A stretch of 64,000 nucleotides of DNA from Planococcus sp. APC 4015 (GCA_030407505.1 JASDDH010000002.1:62001-126000), one strand, 5' to 3'; positions 1 through 10,366 are shown, numbered from the stretch's first letter. Notes: generated from the sequence alone by a model not told the origin. Translations and numbers: made by a program.

Positions 1-1251
1 AGCGATCCGCGGGCGTTCTTCCGCTTCGCCGAGCACAGTGTCGTCATCCCCGTGGTGGTGATCACCGAGCTCGAAGGCAAGCGCCACGATCCCGAGATCG
101 GCTACTTCGCCCGACAGGCGCTGCGACACCTCGACGAGCTCCGCGTCGAGCACGGCCGTCTGGACTTCCCCGTCCCCGTCGGAGAAGGCGGCACGCTGCG
201 TGTCGAACTCTCGAACACCGACGCCTCGGTGCTGCCGGTGGGCATGCGTCTGGGCGACAACGACTCCCGCATCCTCGCGATCGCGCTCAACCTCGCCGCC
301 GACGGCCAGGAGGTGACCGTCGTGTCGAAGGACCTGCCGATGCGTGTGAAGGCGGCCTCGCTCGGCATCACCGCCGAGGAGTACCTCGCCGAGCAGGCGG
401 TCGACTCCGGCTGGACCGGCATCGCCGACATCAGCGTCTCGGGCGACGACATGAGCGACCTCTACGAGAGCGAGGTGGCCTCGAGCGAGGGCGTGCGCGG
501 CTTCCCGGTCAACACGGGCCTCATCATCCACTCCGAGCGCGGATCGGCCCTCGGACGCGTGACCGGCGACGGGTCGTTCAAGCTCGTCCGCGGAGACCGC
601 GAGGTCTTCGGGCTGCACGGCCGCTCGGCCGAGCAGCGGATCGCGATCGACCTGCTCATGGATCCCGAGGTCGGGATCGTCTCGCTGGGTGGACGCGCAG
701 GAACCGGCAAGTCGGCGCTCGCGCTGTGCGCGGGCCTCGAGGCGGTGCTGGAGCGCCAGCAGCAGAAGAAGATCATCGTTTTCCGTCCGCTGTTCGCCGT
801 CGGCGGTCAGGAGCTCGGATTCCTCCCCGGCGACCAGGGCGAGAAGATGGGCCCGTGGGGGCAGGCGGTGTTCGACACGCTCGGATCGGTCGTCTCGGGC
901 AACGTCGTCGAAGAGGTCATCGAGCGAGGACTGCTCGAGGTGCTGCCCCTGACCCACATCCGCGGGCGCTCGCTGCACGATGCCTTCGTGATCGTCGACG
1001 AGGCGCAGTCGCTCGAGCGCAACGTGCTGCTCACGGTGCTGAGCCGCATGGGGCAGAACTCCCGCGTCGTGCTCACCCACGACGTGGGGCAGCGCGACAA
1101 CCTGCGGGTCGGCCGGCACGACGGCGTCGCGTCGGTGATCGAGACCCTCAAGGGCCACGGCCTGTTCGCGCACGTCACGCTCACGAGGTCCGAGCGATCG
1201 GCGATCGCGGCGCTCGTCACCGAGCTGCTGGAGGCCGGCGAACTCGCCTGA
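1..1251 (+). CDS. PIN-PhoH family ATPase, 5' end outside window
   Basis: The frame is open from base 1, so the start lies upstream and 416 residues are visible. The first part (about residues 1-130) reads as a PIN-type nuclease domain with acidic residues ([14 protein letters not shown]). The rest is a PhoH ATPase with Walker [12 protein letters not shown] and Walker [14 protein letters not shown]-PhoH proteins of actinobacteria have been described as RNA helicase/RNase proteins of the cytoplasm. That activity is family knowledge and not visible here. The arginine-rich run near the end fits PhoH. A hairpin terminator follows directly. The call is firm; only the N-terminus is missing. Confidence 0.9.
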   Translation, partial: SDPRAFFRFAEHSVVIPVVVITELEGKRHDPEIGYFARQALRHLDELRVEHGRLDFPVPVGEGGTLRVELSNTDASVLPVGMRLGDNDSRILAIALNLAADGQEVTVVSKDLPMRVKAASLGITAEEYLAEQAVDSGWTGIADISVSGDDMSDLYESEVASSEGVRGFPVNTGLIIHSERGSALGRVTGDGSFKLVRGDREVFGLHGRSAEQRIAIDLLMDPEVGIVSLGGRAGTGKSALALCAGLEAVLERQQQKKIIVFRPLFAVGGQELGFLPGDQGEKMGPWGQAVFDTLGSVVSGNVVEEVIERGLLEVLPLTHIRGRSLHDAFVIVDEAQSLERNVLLTVLSRMGQNSRVVLTHDVGQRDNLRVGRHDGVASVIETLKGHGLFAHVTLTRSERSAIAALVTELLEAGELA

Positions 1252-1261
1252 ACGTCGCGAG

Positions 1262-1294
1262 AGCGGGTCGGATGCCGCATCCGACCCGCTTTCG
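1262..1294 (+). terminator. Rho-independent terminator after the PhoH gene
   Basis: AGCGGGTCGGAT (1262-1273) pairs perfectly with ATCCGACCCGCT (1279-1290) around a five-base loop, followed by TTCGT. It begins 11 bases after the stop codon. Confidence 0.8.
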
Positions 1295-1388
1295 TCGTCT
1301 CCGGGCGGATTCATCCCCACGCATGAGAGAAGTCTCACCGTGCGGAGGGGGTCTGTGCGGCGATCGTCTGTCAGCATAGAGACACGAC

Positions 1389-1531
1389 CTTCCAGCCAAC
1401 CACAGTGTGGTGGAGGAGCGGATCGAGAAGGACCGATCGCACGGTTCCCCAACCCCGCGATTGAAGTGGTCGGATTTCCCCAAGTCCGGCCTTGCGCCCC
1501 CGGTGTCCCCAGCACCGGGGGCTTCTCTTTG
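1389..1531 (+). ncRNA. Candidate small RNA with three CCCC-loop hairpins and an intrinsic terminator
   Basis: No gene fits 1295-1631. The stretch holds successive hairpins: ACCAC/GTGGT (1399-1411), GATCG/CGATC (1421-1438), GGTT-CCCC-AACC (1443-1454), CGGATTTCCCCAAGTCCG (1471-1488), and a strong terminator GCCCCCGGTG/CACCGGGGGC (1496-1522) with loop TCCCCAG and a T-rich tail TTCTCTTT. Three of the loops expose CCCC. This is reminiscent of actinobacterial 6C RNA, whose hairpin loops are C-rich, but these loops have only four Cs, so I do not name it 6C. A weak -10-like TAGAGA lies at 1377-1382, which is why the 5' end is put near 1389; that end is a guess. Confidence 0.5.
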
Positions 1532-1550
1532 CCCTGGGCGGAGCGTGCAG

Positions 1551-1619
1551 GAAGAGCTGCGTCGGGTCTCCGGGAAGAGCTGTGTCGGGTCTCCGGGGAA
1601 CGCTGTGTCGGGTCTCTGG
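1551..1619. repeat. 23-bp tandem repeat, three copies
   Basis: Three consecutive 23-base units start at 1551, 1574 and 1597. Each reads roughly GAAGAGCTGTGTCGGGTCTC plus CGG; the third is slightly diverged. They lie between the candidate small RNA and the stop codon of the response regulator. No function is evident. Confidence 0.85.
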
Positions 1620-1631
1620 AAACCCGCGGCG

Positions 1632-2288
1632 CTACACCCAGCGATAGCCCGAGCCGCGCACCGTCTCGATGTGGCGCGAGCCGACCTTGCCGCGCAGATA
1701 GCGCACGTAGACATCGACGATGTTCGAGCCCGGATCGAAGTCCAGACCCCACACGGTGCTCAGCAGCTGCTCGCGCGTCAGCACGGTGCCGGGGTTGCGC
1801 AGGAACTGCTCGGCCAGCGCGAACTCGCGGGCCGAGAGCTCCACCTCGACGCCGTCGACGGTGACCCGGCGCGCGAGCACGTCGAGCACGACGTCGTCCT
1901 GGGTGATCGTGACGTCCGTGGTCGCGAGGGACACGCGCAGACGCGATCGCACCCGGGCGAGCAGTTCGTCGAACGTGAAGGGCTTCGCCATGTAGTCGCT
2001 GGCCCCGGCATCCAGCCCGTCGACCGTGTCCCGGGTGCTGGAGCGTGCCGTCAGCATGATCACGGGCAGTACGGTGTCTCGGGCGCGCAGTTCGCGCAGC
2101 ACCTCGAAGCCGTCCATCGTCGGCAGGCCGACGTCGAGCAGCACGAGGTCGACATCGCCGCGCAGCGCCGCCTCGAGCCCGTCGGCGCCGTCGTCGGCCA
2201 CGACCGTCGAGTAACCCGCGGCATTCAGCCCGCGGGAGATGAAGGCGGCGATGTGGGGTTCGTCCTCGATGATCAGAATCGTCGTCAT
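1632..2288 (-). CDS. OmpR/PhoB-family response regulator
   Basis: 218 residues, a typical length. The receiver domain (about 1-120) starts MTTILIIEDEP, has the phosphoacceptor Asp in LVLLDVGLPTMDG and the conserved Lys in MAKPF. A winged-helix DNA-binding domain (about 125-218) ends in the usual RGSGYRWV. The ATG overlaps the end of the sensor kinase gene by four bases (ATGA), so the two are translationally coupled, with the kinase first. The signal sensed and the genes controlled cannot be told from this sequence. Confidence 0.93.
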   Translation of the reverse strand: MTTILIIEDEPHIAAFISRGLNAAGYSTVVADDGADGLEAALRGDVDLVLLDVGLPTMDGFEVLRELRARDTVLPVIMLTARSSTRDTVDGLDAGASDYMAKPFTFDELLARVRSRLRVSLATTDVTITQDDVVLDVLARRVTVDGVEVELSAREFALAEQFLRNPGTVLTREQLLSTVWGLDFDPGSNIVDVYVRYLRGKVGSRHIETVRGSGYRWV

Positions 2289-3754
2289 CCGGCGGCCTCT
2301 CGTTGCAGTACGACATCGCCCGCGCGCACCGGCGCGGGGAACTCTGTGGTGGCGACCGGAAGCGGCAGGTGGATCGTGAACGTCGCCCCGCCTCCGGGGG
2401 AGTCGCTCACGAGACAGTGGCCGCCGTGCGCTTTCGCGATGGCGTCGACGATCGCGAGGCCCAGGCCCGACCCGCCGACCGACCTCTTGCCGTGCGCGCG
2501 GTCGAAGCGGCGGAAGATGCGGTGGCGCAGCGCCGGCGGGATCCCGCTGCCGTGGTCGCGCACCCAGAGACGGATGCCGGTCGCGTCGCGCTCGCTCCCG
2601 AGCTCGACCGGCGAGCCCTCGGGCGTGTACTTGGCGGCGTTGTCGGCCAGCTGCAGCCACGCCTGCAGCAGGCGGTCCTGGTCGCCCAGCACCCGGCCCT
2701 GGCCGATGCTCTCGACGCGCCATGTGTGCCCCGGGATCACGGCGACGAGCTCGCCCACGCGTGCGGTGAGGGCGGCGAGGTCGATGCGCTCGGTGGCGAA
2801 CGAGCCGCCTTCGACCGTCGCCAGCAGATCGATGTCTTCGACGAGGCGCGTCATGCGGTCGAGCTCGGCGATGCCGAGCTCGCGGGCGCCGGTGACGTCG
2901 GCGACATCGCGGGGGTCCATGAGCTCGAGATGACCGCGGATGATCGTGATCGGCGTCTTGAGCTCATGCCGCACGTCGTCGAGCAGCTGGCGCTGCACGT
3001 CGACCGAGCCCTCGAGGCGGTCCAGCATCGAGTTCAGGGTGCGCGAGAGGTCGGCGATCTCGTCATTTCCGCCGGCGGGGAGCCGAGGGGAGAGGTCGGT
3101 GAGGGTGATCGAGTTCGCCGTCGCGCGCAGGTTGCGGATCGGCAGCAGCATGCGCCCGGCGACGAACCACCCGACGAGCCCCATCGCGGTGACGATGAGC
3201 ACCGTCGCGATCGCATAGGCGATGAGCGCTGCCAGGACCGGGGCGAGCTCGGCATCGAGGTCGACCGCGAGCACGTACAGTCCGGCATCCGGGTCATCGC
3301 CGATGCCGACCGGGATCGCGATGTAGCGCAGCGCACCCTCGCCGGAGGACGCCGTCTGCGGGACCGGCGCGCCGCCCTGCGCGGCCTCGGCGACGACCCG
3401 ATCGACGAACGCGCCGTCGTCGGCGAGCTCGCCGCCTTCGAGCACGCCCTCGGACGCGACGACGTCGCCGTCGACGACGGCGATCGACGCCTCGTTGCGC
3501 CCGGGCACGAGCTGCTCGACGACGGTGGTGAGGGTCGCGCGGGCGTCGGGACCGGCATCCGGTGTCGCCGTCTCGACGGCCGTCTGCACACGATCCACCT
3601 GGGAGGTGAGCCGGTCGTCGATCTCGGCGAGCACCCATTCGCGCTGCACGAGGAAGGTCACGCTGCCGACGACGGCGAGTCCCACGCACGCGACCGCGAG
3701 CACGGCGCCCAGGATGCGGGTGCGTGCGGAGGTGAGTCGTGGAGTTCGGGCCAC
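2285..3754 (-). CDS. Membrane sensor histidine kinase
   Basis: 489 residues. Two membrane helices (about 13-36 and 171-200) enclose an extracytoplasmic sensor region. A HAMP linker follows, then the dimerisation domain with the phosphorylated His in RHELKTPI, and an ATPase domain with the N box DNAAKYTP, GSGIPP and GSGLGLAIV. The start is GTG at 3754, six bases behind CATAAT (3761-3766 on the plus strand), so the mRNA looks leaderless and the kinase-regulator pair has its own promoter. It autophosphorylates and passes phosphate to the regulator encoded next. The stimulus is unknown. Confidence 0.92.
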   Translation of the reverse strand: MARTPRLTSARTRILGAVLAVACVGLAVVGSVTFLVQREWVLAEIDDRLTSQVDRVQTAVETATPDAGPDARATLTTVVEQLVPGRNEASIAVVDGDVVASEGVLEGGELADDGAFVDRVVAEAAQGGAPVPQTASSGEGALRYIAIPVGIGDDPDAGLYVLAVDLDAELAPVLAALIAYAIATVLIVTAMGLVGWFVAGRMLLPIRNLRATANSITLTDLSPRLPAGGNDEIADLSRTLNSMLDRLEGSVDVQRQLLDDVRHELKTPITIIRGHLELMDPRDVADVTGARELGIAELDRMTRLVEDIDLLATVEGGSFATERIDLAALTARVGELVAVIPGHTWRVESIGQGRVLGDQDRLLQAWLQLADNAAKYTPEGSPVELGSERDATGIRLWVRDHGSGIPPALRHRIFRRFDRAHGKRSVGGSGLGLAIVDAIAKAHGGHCLVSDSPGGGATFTIHLPLPVATTEFPAPVRAGDVVLQREAAG

Positions 3755-3790
3755 TCCCCGATTATGGACCCCCGCGGGCGATCGGCGTGA

Positions 3791-5185
3791 TCAGCCCGGG
3801 TGGGTCATCGACAGAAGGTCGAGCTTCTCGTCGAGCTGGGCGAGCGTGAGCTCACCGCGTTCGACGTAGCCGAGGTCGATCACGGCCTCGCGCACGGTGA
3901 TCCCCTTGCCGACCGCGTGCTTGGCGATCTTCGCAGCCGCCTCGTAGCCGATGAGCTTGTTGAGGGGTGTGACGATGGACGGCGACATGCCGGCGAGGGC
4001 GGATGTGCGCTCGATGTTCGCCTCGAGGCCGTCGATCGTCTTGTCGGCGAGCAGGCGCGACACGTTCGCGAGCAGTTCGATCGATTCGAGGAGCGCCGAG
4101 CCCATGACCGGGATCGCGACGTTGAGCTCGAACGAGCCCGAGGCACCCGCCCACGCGATCGTCGCGTCATTGCCGATGACCCGCGCACACACCATGAGGG
4201 TGGCTTCGGGCACGACGGGATTGACCTTGCCGGGCATGATCGACGATCCCGGCTGCAGGTCGGGGATGTGCAGTTCGCCCAGGCCCGTGTTGGGGCCGGA
4301 GCCCATCCACCGGATGTCGTTGTTGATCTTGGTGAGCGACACGGCGATGGTGCGCAGGGCACCGGATGCCTCGACGAGGCCGTCGCGGTTCGCCTGCGCC
4401 TCGAAGTGGTCCTTCGCCTCGGTGATGGGCAGCTCGGTGTCTGCCACGATCAGGGCAAGGACCTTCTGGGGGAACCCGAGCGGCGTGTTGATGCCGGTGC
4501 CGACCGCGGTGCCGCCCAGCGGGACCTCGGCGACCCGGGGGAGCACCGACTGCACCCGCTCGATCCCGAGCCGGATCTGACGCGCGTAGCCGCCGAACTC
4601 CTGGCCGAGGGTGACGGGCGTGGCGTCCATCAGGTGGGTGCGGCCCGACTTCACGACGGTCTTCCACTCCTCGGCCTTGGCTTCGAGCGACACCGCGAGG
4701 TGATCGAGCGCCGGGATCAGGTCGTCGATGAGCTCCTGCGTCACGGCGATGTGCACGGAGGTCGGGAACACGTCGTTGGACGACTGCGACGCGTTCACGT
4801 GGTCGTTGGGGTGCACGGGCGAGCCGAGGTCCTGCGTGGCGAGGGTGGCGAGCACCTCGTTCATGTTCATGTTCGACGACGTGCCGCTCCCGGTCTGGTA
4901 GACGTCGATCGGGAACTGGTCGGCGAACTCGCCCGCGATGATGCGGTCAGCCGATCGGGCGATCGCGTCGGCGACGGCGCCGTCGAGGGTGCCGAGTTCT
5001 TTGTTGGCGAGCGCCGCAGCCTTCTTGATACGGGCCAGGGCGACGATCTGCGCGGCTTCGAGAGGATCGCCGGAGATCGGGAAGTTCTCCACGGCACGCT
5101 GCGTCTGCGCGGCGTACAGGGCATTCTTCGGCACGCGGACTTCGCCCATGGTGTCGTGTTCGATGCGGTACTCGATGTCGGTCAC
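3791..5185 (-). CDS. fumC: Class II fumarate hydratase
   Basis: 464 residues, full length. It interconverts fumarate and L-malate in the TCA cycle as a cytosolic homotetramer. The superfamily signature [11 protein letters not shown] is present, as are the active-site segments [14 protein letters not shown] and [11 protein letters not shown]. It lacks the iron-sulfur cluster of class I fumarases, as expected for FumC. It is the last gene of a minus-strand run after the carbonic anhydrase gene (36-base gap), which would give linked expression. The ATG at 5185 begins [15 protein letters not shown], the usual FumC start. Confidence 0.96.
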   Translation of the reverse strand: MTDIEYRIEHDTMGEVRVPKNALYAAQTQRAVENFPISGDPLEAAQIVALARIKKAAALANKELGTLDGAVADAIARSADRIIAGEFADQFPIDVYQTGSGTSSNMNMNEVLATLATQDLGSPVHPNDHVNASQSSNDVFPTSVHIAVTQELIDDLIPALDHLAVSLEAKAEEWKTVVKSGRTHLMDATPVTLGQEFGGYARQIRLGIERVQSVLPRVAEVPLGGTAVGTGINTPLGFPQKVLALIVADTELPITEAKDHFEAQANRDGLVEASGALRTIAVSLTKINNDIRWMGSGPNTGLGELHIPDLQPGSSIMPGKVNPVVPEATLMVCARVIGNDATIAWAGASGSFELNVAIPVMGSALLESIELLANVSRLLADKTIDGLEANIERTSALAGMSPSIVTPLNKLIGYEAAAKIAKHAVGKGITVREAVIDLGYVERGELTLAQLDEKLDLLSMTHPG

Positions 5186-5220
5186 GTCGTTGTTCCTTCT
5201 CGTGTGTTCGGTGGGTCGGT

Positions 5221-5871
5221 TCAGGCGTCGCTCGTGACACCCAGGCTGATCGAGGGCACCGCCGTGCCTTCGGCGAGTCGGTAGTTCGCCCCGACGATGC
5301 CCAGGCGCCCCTCGGCGACGGCGTTGCTGATGAGCTCGGACGAGTGCAGCAGGGTGGCCACCGTGTCGCGCAGGTGCTCGCGGCCGACCGCCTCGGCGTC
5401 GACCGGTGCCGACGGCATCCCGTCGACCAGGGAGCCGCGGATCACGCGACGCGCGGCGGGGACGATCGGGGCGATCTGCCGCCAGATGAGGGCGGGGAGC
5501 GCCGGGGCATCGAGGCGGGTGCTCTCGATCGCGGCGTTGACCGCGCCGCAGGCATCGTGGCCGAGCACGACGATCAGCGGCACCTCCAGCACCGCGACGG
5601 CGTACTCCAGGCTGCCGATGACCGAGTCAGAGATGACCTGGCCGGCGTTGCGCACCACGAAGAGGTCGCCGAGCCCCTCGTCGAAGATGATCTCGGCGGC
5701 CAGGCGCGAGTCCGAGCAGCCGAACAGGGCGGCTGTGGGGCGCTGGCCCGCCGCGAGCTCGTTGCGACGATCGACGTCTTGACGCGGATGCCGCGGCTCG
5801 CCCGAGACGAAGCGGGCGTTGCCGCGGCGCATCTCGTCCCAGACGCTCTGCGGAGTGGGGTTCTCGGTCAC
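5221..5871 (-). CDS. Beta-class carbonic anhydrase
   Basis: 216 residues. It hydrates CO2 to bicarbonate. The zinc ligands are visible: Cys and the Asp-Arg pair in FGCSDSR, and His-x2-Cys in GHDACGAV. The core block [12 protein letters not shown] is typical. The ATG overlaps the end of the DUF4245 gene (ATGA), so they are co-translated. Its place next to fumC suggests a supply of bicarbonate for central carbon metabolism; that is inference. Confidence 0.93.
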   Translation of the reverse strand: MTENPTPQSVWDEMRRGNARFVSGEPRHPRQDVDRRNELAAGQRPTAALFGCSDSRLAAEIIFDEGLGDLFVVRNAGQVISDSVIGSLEYAVAVLEVPLIVVLGHDACGAVNAAIESTRLDAPALPALIWRQIAPIVPAARRVIRGSLVDGMPSAPVDAEAVGREHLRDTVATLLHSSELISNAVAEGRLGIVGANYRLAEGTAVPSISLGVTSDA

Positions 5872-6518
5872 GGGGCACCCTCCCTGATCGCCAGCACATC
5901 GACCGCGACGCTGGTCGCGAGTTCATCCAGGAGCTCATCGGAGGCGGCGCCGTAGATGAGCACGGTGTCGTCTGCGGCCGGCGCGGACAGCGCGACCGAG
6001 ATGTTGCCCGACCGGTCGGGGTCGACCTCGTACCGATCCCACACCACGCCGCCGATCGTCACCGTGTCGTCGGGCGATGCGCCCGACAGCACGCGCGCGG
6101 GCCACGCCTCGTCGGCGTCGAAGGCCTGGGCGACGCGGAGGAACCCGCGCTCGGCCTCGTCGGCCGAGGCGTAGACGATCGTCCACGCGCGGGTGGCGCC
6201 GTCGCCCTCGATGCCGGCGCGGTTGACGACCCATTCGGCGGGTGTCTCGGGCGCGATCACGGTGCGTCCTTCCGAGGCGCCGATGCGCTCGGCGATCAGC
6301 GGGACGTCGATGGGATCCGCCTCGGGGGGCGTGCCGCGCGGAACGGCGAAGATGATCACGGCCACGATCGCGACGGTGGCGATGAGGGCGGCGATGAGGT
6401 TGCGGGCGGACTGACTCGATCGGTAGACGCGCGACGACGCCGCTTTGCGGTCGGCTGTCTCCTGCGCGGTCTCGGGACGCCCGAGCTCTGCCACGACGCG
6501 GGGTGCTCGCTCGGCCAT
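5868..6518 (-). CDS. DUF4245 membrane-anchored protein
   Basis: 216 residues from ATG 6518, the A of which is also the last base of the xseB stop codon (TGATG). An N-terminal cytoplasmic stretch is followed by one membrane helix ([20 protein letters not shown], about residues 40-60) and an extracytoplasmic domain ending [17 protein letters not shown]. The pattern matches the actinobacterial DUF4245 family, whose role is not known. A longer frame runs upstream, but it overlaps xseB and lacks support. Confidence 0.8.
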   Translation of the reverse strand: MAERAPRVVAELGRPETAQETADRKAASSRVYRSSQSARNLIAALIATVAIVAVIIFAVPRGTPPEADPIDVPLIAERIGASEGRTVIAPETPAEWVVNRAGIEGDGATRAWTIVYASADEAERGFLRVAQAFDADEAWPARVLSGASPDDTVTIGGVVWDRYEVDPDRSGNISVALSAPAADDTVLIYGAASDELLDELATSVAVDVLAIREGAP

Positions 6519-6736
6519 CACGCCTCCGCGCTCGTGCGGGCCGCTTCGAGGCGGCGCTTGGCGCCCAGCAGCCACTCTTCGCAACGCGCGGCGAGAGCCT
6601 CGCCGCGCTCCCACAGGGCGAGCGACTGCTCGAGCGTCGGAGCGCCCTGTTCCAGCTCGGCCACGACCCGGACGAGTTCGTCGCGCGCCTGTTCGAAGGA
6701 GAGGTCCGAGACGGAGGCGGCGCTCGATTCGGTCAT
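6518..6736 (-). CDS. xseB: Exodeoxyribonuclease VII small subunit
   Basis: 72 residues, the usual XseB size. The hallmark [20 protein letters not shown] is followed by the second helix segment [17 protein letters not shown]. It binds the large subunit to form the nuclease that degrades single-stranded DNA to short oligonucleotides. I chose the ATG at 6736 and not the one at 6745: a -10-like TAGAAT (6744-6749, minus strand) overlapping the xseA stop lies seven bases upstream, suggesting an extra leaderless promoter inside the operon. Confidence 0.9.
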   Translation of the reverse strand: MTESSAASVSDLSFEQARDELVRVVAELEQGAPTLEQSLALWERGEALAARCEEWLLGAKRRLEAARTSAEA

Positions 6737-6746
6737 GGAGACCATT

Positions 6747-8039
6747 CTAGGCGCGGCCCTCGGACGTGCCCTCGTCGATGGGGCCGTCGGACCGCGCGGC
6801 GAACGAACCCTCGCCGACGGTGACGACGACCGCCGCTCCGGCGGGCGCCTGCGCGGCATCCCGCACGATGACGCCGTCTGCCAGATGCGCGATCGCGTAG
6901 CCGCGCGCGAGGGTCGAGGCCGGAGACAGTGCCCGCAGGGTCGCGCGGAGCTCGGCCGTGCGGCGGCCCTGGCGTTCGAGCGCGCGGTCCACGGTGTCGC
7001 GACCGCGCGCGACCGACAGGAACACCTCGTGCGAGCGCGGGGTCAGGAGGGATTCGGGGTCGCGCAGCACGGGCCGAGAGCGCAGCTGCTCGAGCTGGGC
7101 GATGTCGTGGCCGATGCGCTGCGTGAGCCGGCCCGTCAGCCGCGTGCGCAGCTGGCCGACGAAGGCGCGTTGCTCTGCCACGTCGGGGACGACCCGCTTG
7201 GCGGCGTCGGTCGGCGTCGACGCCCGCAGGTCGGCGACGTCGTCGAGCAGCGGACGGTCGTTCTCGTGGCCGATGGCGCTCACGACCGGGGTGGATGCTG
7301 CGGCCACCGCGCGCAGCAGCCGCTCGTCGCTGAAGCCGAGGAGGGTCTGCGGGTCGCCCCCGCCGCGGGCGATGACGATGACGTCCACCTCGGGGTCGGC
7401 GTCGAGGGCCTTGAGCGCGGCGATCGTCTCGGGCACGCACCGGTCGCCCTGCACGGCCGCGTGCTTCGTGCGGAAGCGCACGTGCGGCCAGCGCAGCTCG
7501 GCGTTGCGGTGCACGTCCTTCTCGGCATCCGAGTTCTCGCCGGTGATGAGCCCGATGAGCTGGGGGAGGAACGGCAGCGGCTTCTTGTGCCGCGCGTCGA
7601 AGAGCCCCTCGCCGCGCAGCAGGGCGCGCAGTCGTTCGAGCTTCTCGAGCTGGTCGCCGAGCCCGACGTGCCGCATCGCCGAGATCGAGAACGAGAAATC
7701 TCCCGTCTTGACGAAGTAATCGGACTTCACACAGGCGATGACGTGGTCGCCGGCCTTGAGGTCGGCGGGGAGTCGCTCGCGGGTGGAGGACCACAGCCGG
7801 AACGAGATCGCGGATTCGGTCGTGAGGTCTTTGAGCCTTCCGAACACGTTGCCGCCGCGCAGGTTCCACGACGTGATCTCGCCCTCGACCCAGACCGAGC
7901 CCCAGTTCTGGACGAATCCGCGGATCGTCTCGTTGAGGCGGGCGACCGACGTCGGCGCCTCGGAGCGCGAGTCGCGCGGTGCCACGGAGTCGGGCGGCGG
8001 AGCCTCGCCGACGACCGGCTGCGGTTGGAACGTGGTCAT
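6747..8039 (-). CDS. xseA: Exodeoxyribonuclease VII large subunit
   Basis: 430 residues. An N-terminal OB fold ([14 protein letters not shown]) is followed by the catalytic core with [26 protein letters not shown] and [20 protein letters not shown], all standard for XseA. It acts with XseB on single-stranded DNA in repair. It is the first gene of the leftward run xseA-xseB-DUF4245-carbonic anhydrase-fumC and is divergent from ispH, with about 60 bases between them. Confidence 0.95.
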   Translation of the reverse strand: MTTFQPQPVVGEAPPPDSVAPRDSRSEAPTSVARLNETIRGFVQNWGSVWVEGEITSWNLRGGNVFGRLKDLTTESAISFRLWSSTRERLPADLKAGDHVIACVKSDYFVKTGDFSFSISAMRHVGLGDQLEKLERLRALLRGEGLFDARHKKPLPFLPQLIGLITGENSDAEKDVHRNAELRWPHVRFRTKHAAVQGDRCVPETIAALKALDADPEVDVIVIARGGGDPQTLLGFSDERLLRAVAAASTPVVSAIGHENDRPLLDDVADLRASTPTDAAKRVVPDVAEQRAFVGQLRTRLTGRLTQRIGHDIAQLEQLRSRPVLRDPESLLTPRSHEVFLSVARGRDTVDRALERQGRRTAELRATLRALSPASTLARGYAIAHLADGVIVRDAAQAPAGAAVVVTVGEGSFAARSDGPIDEGTSEGRA

Positions 8040-8102
8040 GCGGGTGTCTTCTGCCTCTCCGGCTCGGCCTACGTACAGGGCGCCGCCCGTAGACTCGTGG
8101 GC

Positions 8103-9179
8103 GTGAGTCTCGCGTCAGCATCCTCGGCCGTCCGCATGCCCGTGCCCCGTGTGCCGAGGCGCCGTGAGCGTCTTCAGGATATCGCGGTGCAAGGACACAA
8201 GCGCGTGCTGCTGGCCGCCCCCCGCGGCTACTGCGCCGGCGTCGACCGGGCGGTCGTCGCGGTCGAGAAGGCGCTCGAGCGGTACGGCGCCCCGGTGTAC
8301 GTGCGCAAGCAGATCGTGCACAACATCCACGTGGTGACCGAGCTCGAGGCCGCCGGCGCGATCTTCGTCGACGAGGTCGACGAGGTTCCCGCGGGCGCCC
8401 ACGTCGTCTTCAGCGCCCACGGGGTCTCGCCGGCCGTCGTGAGCGCAGCATCCGATCGCGGCCTGCAGGCCATCGACGCGACCTGCCCGCTCGTGACGAA
8501 GGTGCACCGCGAGGCCGTGCGGTTCGCCAAGAGCGACTACGAGATCCTCCTCATCGGCCACGAGGGCCATGAAGAGGTCGAAGGCACCGCGGGCGAGGCT
8601 CCCGAGCACATCACGATCGTGAACTCGCCCGATCACGCCGACGAGGTCGAGGTCAAGGATCCGTCGAAGGTCGTCTGGCTCTCGCAGACCACGCTGTCGG
8701 TCGACGAGACGATGGAGACGGTGCGGCGTCTGCGCGTGCGCTTCCCGCATCTGCAGGACCCGCCGTCGGACGACATCTGCTACGCCACTCAGAACCGCCA
8801 GGTCGCGATCAAGAAGGTCGCGAAGGATGCCGATCTCGTGATCGTCGTCGGCTCGGCGAACTCCTCGAACTCGGTGCGCCTGGTCGAGGTGGCGCTCGAG
8901 TACGGCGCGAAGGCCGCGTACCGCATCGACTACGCCGACGAGATCGAGCAGTCGTGGTTCGACGGCGTCGCGACCGTGGGTGTCACCAGCGGCGCGTCGG
9001 TGCCCGAGGTCCTCGTGCAGGAAGTGCTCGCCGATCTCGCCGGTGCCGGCTACCGCGACGTCGAAGAGGTCAAGACCGCCGAGGAGGACCTGCTGTTCTC
9101 GCTCCCGAAGGAGCTGCGCTCCGATGCCGCGGGAAACCGCGACGACCGCGCCCTCGGCGGACGGACGACGCGCCCGTGA
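8103..9179 (+). CDS. ispH: 4-hydroxy-3-methylbut-2-enyl diphosphate reductase
   Basis: 358 residues. It carries out the last step of the methylerythritol phosphate pathway, making IPP and DMAPP. The three Cys ligands of the iron-sulfur cluster are in [24 protein letters not shown] and [21 protein letters not shown] and [10 protein letters not shown] are the usual substrate-site motifs. The GTG at 8103 sits seven bases after a -10 box TAGACT (8090-8095), supporting a leaderless start. The alternative is ATG 8136 (347 residues). The stop overlaps the GTG of the next gene. Confidence 0.95.
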   Translation: MSLASASSAVRMPVPRVPRRRERLQDIAVQGHKRVLLAAPRGYCAGVDRAVVAVEKALERYGAPVYVRKQIVHNIHVVTELEAAGAIFVDEVDEVPAGAHVVFSAHGVSPAVVSAASDRGLQAIDATCPLVTKVHREAVRFAKSDYEILLIGHEGHEEVEGTAGEAPEHITIVNSPDHADEVEVKDPSKVVWLSQTTLSVDETMETVRRLRVRFPHLQDPPSDDICYATQNRQVAIKKVAKDADLVIVVGSANSSNSVRLVEVALEYGAKAAYRIDYADEIEQSWFDGVATVGVTSGASVPEVLVQEVLADLAGAGYRDVEEVKTAEEDLLFSLPKELRSDAAGNRDDRALGGRTTRP

Positions 9180-9709
9180 GCGATCCCGACCCGCGTCCGC
9201 GCCCCGAGTACGGCGAGTACGCGACGCCTGAGGAGCAGCGCTCGCGCATCCAGCAGCCGGACGTCACCGAAGCGCTGTCGGCCGGCGTCGCACCGGAACC
9301 CGCGCCGCCCGCGGCTGCGGCATCCGTCGCCCACAGGCCGGGATCGCCGGTCAACCGCATCGTGACGATCGGCCTGCTGGCCGCCGGTGCGGTGAACGTC
9401 GTGTTCTCGGTGGTGAGCTATCTCGACATCCTGCCGACGATCGAGCGCTCGATGCAGATCATGGGCATTCCGGGAGATTTCACCAACGTGGCCGCCGCGC
9501 AGATGTGGGGGATCGTGGCCGCGGTCGCCCTCGTCATCGGCTACGCCCTGACGGCGATCCGGTCGCTGCGGCTGCTGAGGGCCGGGCGGGTGTCGTGGTG
9601 GGTGCCGATCGTGGGCGCCGTCATCACCTACGTCATCGTCAGCACGTGCCTCGCGGTGCCGCTCGTCAACGACCCCGCCTTCACGTCGTACATGACGTCA
9701 CTGGGCTGA
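9176..9709 (+). CDS. DUF6264-like membrane protein
   Basis: 177 residues from a GTG overlapping the ispH stop by four bases. The N-terminal 55 residues are charged and Pro-rich ([12 protein letters not shown]). Three or four membrane helices follow: [38 protein letters not shown] and [19 protein letters not shown]. It resembles a small integral membrane family I know from Microbacteriaceae as DUF6264. The coupling to ispH seems to be positional only; no function can be given. Confidence 0.75.
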   Translation: MSDPDPRPRPEYGEYATPEEQRSRIQQPDVTEALSAGVAPEPAPPAAAASVAHRPGSPVNRIVTIGLLAAGAVNVVFSVVSYLDILPTIERSMQIMGIPGDFTNVAAAQMWGIVAAVALVIGYALTAIRSLRLLRAGRVSWWVPIVGAVITYVIVSTCLAVPLVNDPAFTSYMTSLG

Positions 9710-9730
9710 GCGCCTCCGTAGGATGACGGG

Positions 9731-10279
9731 ATGCCCCGTCTCCTCGCCGTCTGCAGCGTTCACCAGCTCCGACCCGACGGTTCGCGGGATGTCGTCACGG
9801 CGATCGACAAGCGCCCCATCGAGGGTGTGGCGAAGATCGGCCGATTCGGACTGCACTCCGACGTGCAGGCCGATCGCGAGCATCACGGCGGGCTCGACAA
9901 GGCCCTCTACGTCTACGCGCAGGAGGACGCCGCGTTCTGGGAGGCGGAGCTCGGTCGCGAACTGTCGCCCGGCTTCTTCGGCGAGAATCTGCGCACCGAG
10001 GGCCTCGACGTCAACGCGGCGCTCATCGGCGAGCAGTGGCGCATCGGCGATCGGCTCGAAGTCGAGGTGACCATGCCCCGGACGCCCTGCCAGACCTTCG
10101 CGCGCTGGGTCGGCGGCGCGGACGAGCGCGGCTGGGTGCGCCGGTTCTCGGATGAGCGACGCCTCGGCCCGTACCTGCGGGTCATCCGGCGCGGGCGCAT
10201 CCAGGCGGGAGACGAGATCACGGTGATCCACCGGCCCGAGGGCGCGCCGACGATCATCGACGTCTACCGCGCGCCCTGA
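9731..10279 (+). CDS. MOSC domain protein
   Basis: 182 residues, YiiM-like. The MOSC fold is marked by KIGRFGLHSDVQADREHHGG, GFFGENLRTEG and the conserved Cys in MPRTPCQTFARW, the residue thought to carry sulfur in this superfamily. Members act in molybdenum cofactor sulfuration or in detoxifying N-hydroxylated compounds; which applies here cannot be told. The ATG lies six bases after TAGGAT (9719-9724), so the mRNA is probably leaderless. A strong hairpin follows. Confidence 0.85.
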   Translation: MPRLLAVCSVHQLRPDGSRDVVTAIDKRPIEGVAKIGRFGLHSDVQADREHHGGLDKALYVYAQEDAAFWEAELGRELSPGFFGENLRTEGLDVNAALIGEQWRIGDRLEVEVTMPRTPCQTFARWVGGADERGWVRRFSDERRLGPYLRVIRRGRIQAGDEITVIHRPEGAPTIIDVYRAP

Positions 10280-10325
10280 GCCCCGCGTCGGGTGATTCCG
10301 GCTGATCGCCGCAAGCACGGACGAC

Positions 10326-10366
10326 GGATGCCCCGGCCCGCCGCTGAGCGGTGGGCCGGGGCATCC
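10326..10366. terminator. Bidirectional hairpin between convergent genes
   Basis: GGATGCCCCGGCCC (10326-10339) and GGGCCGGGGCATCC (10353-10366) form a perfect 14-bp stem, and the loop contains a further CCGC/GCGG pairing. It lies between the converging MOSC and aldolase genes and can serve both. There is no long T run, as is common in actinobacteria. Confidence 0.8.

Noticed and set aside
1389..1531. Bona fide 6C RNA
   Set aside because: 6C loops carry at least six C; these have four. Similarity is in style only.
1217..1714. Minus-strand frame over the 23-bp repeats
   Set aside because: It has no homology and covers a terminator and repeats. The RNA and repeat reading fits better.
6534..8102. 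Plus-strand frame running through xseB and xseA into ispH
   Set aside because: Only the part from about 8103 matches IspH. The rest is the complement of the xse genes.
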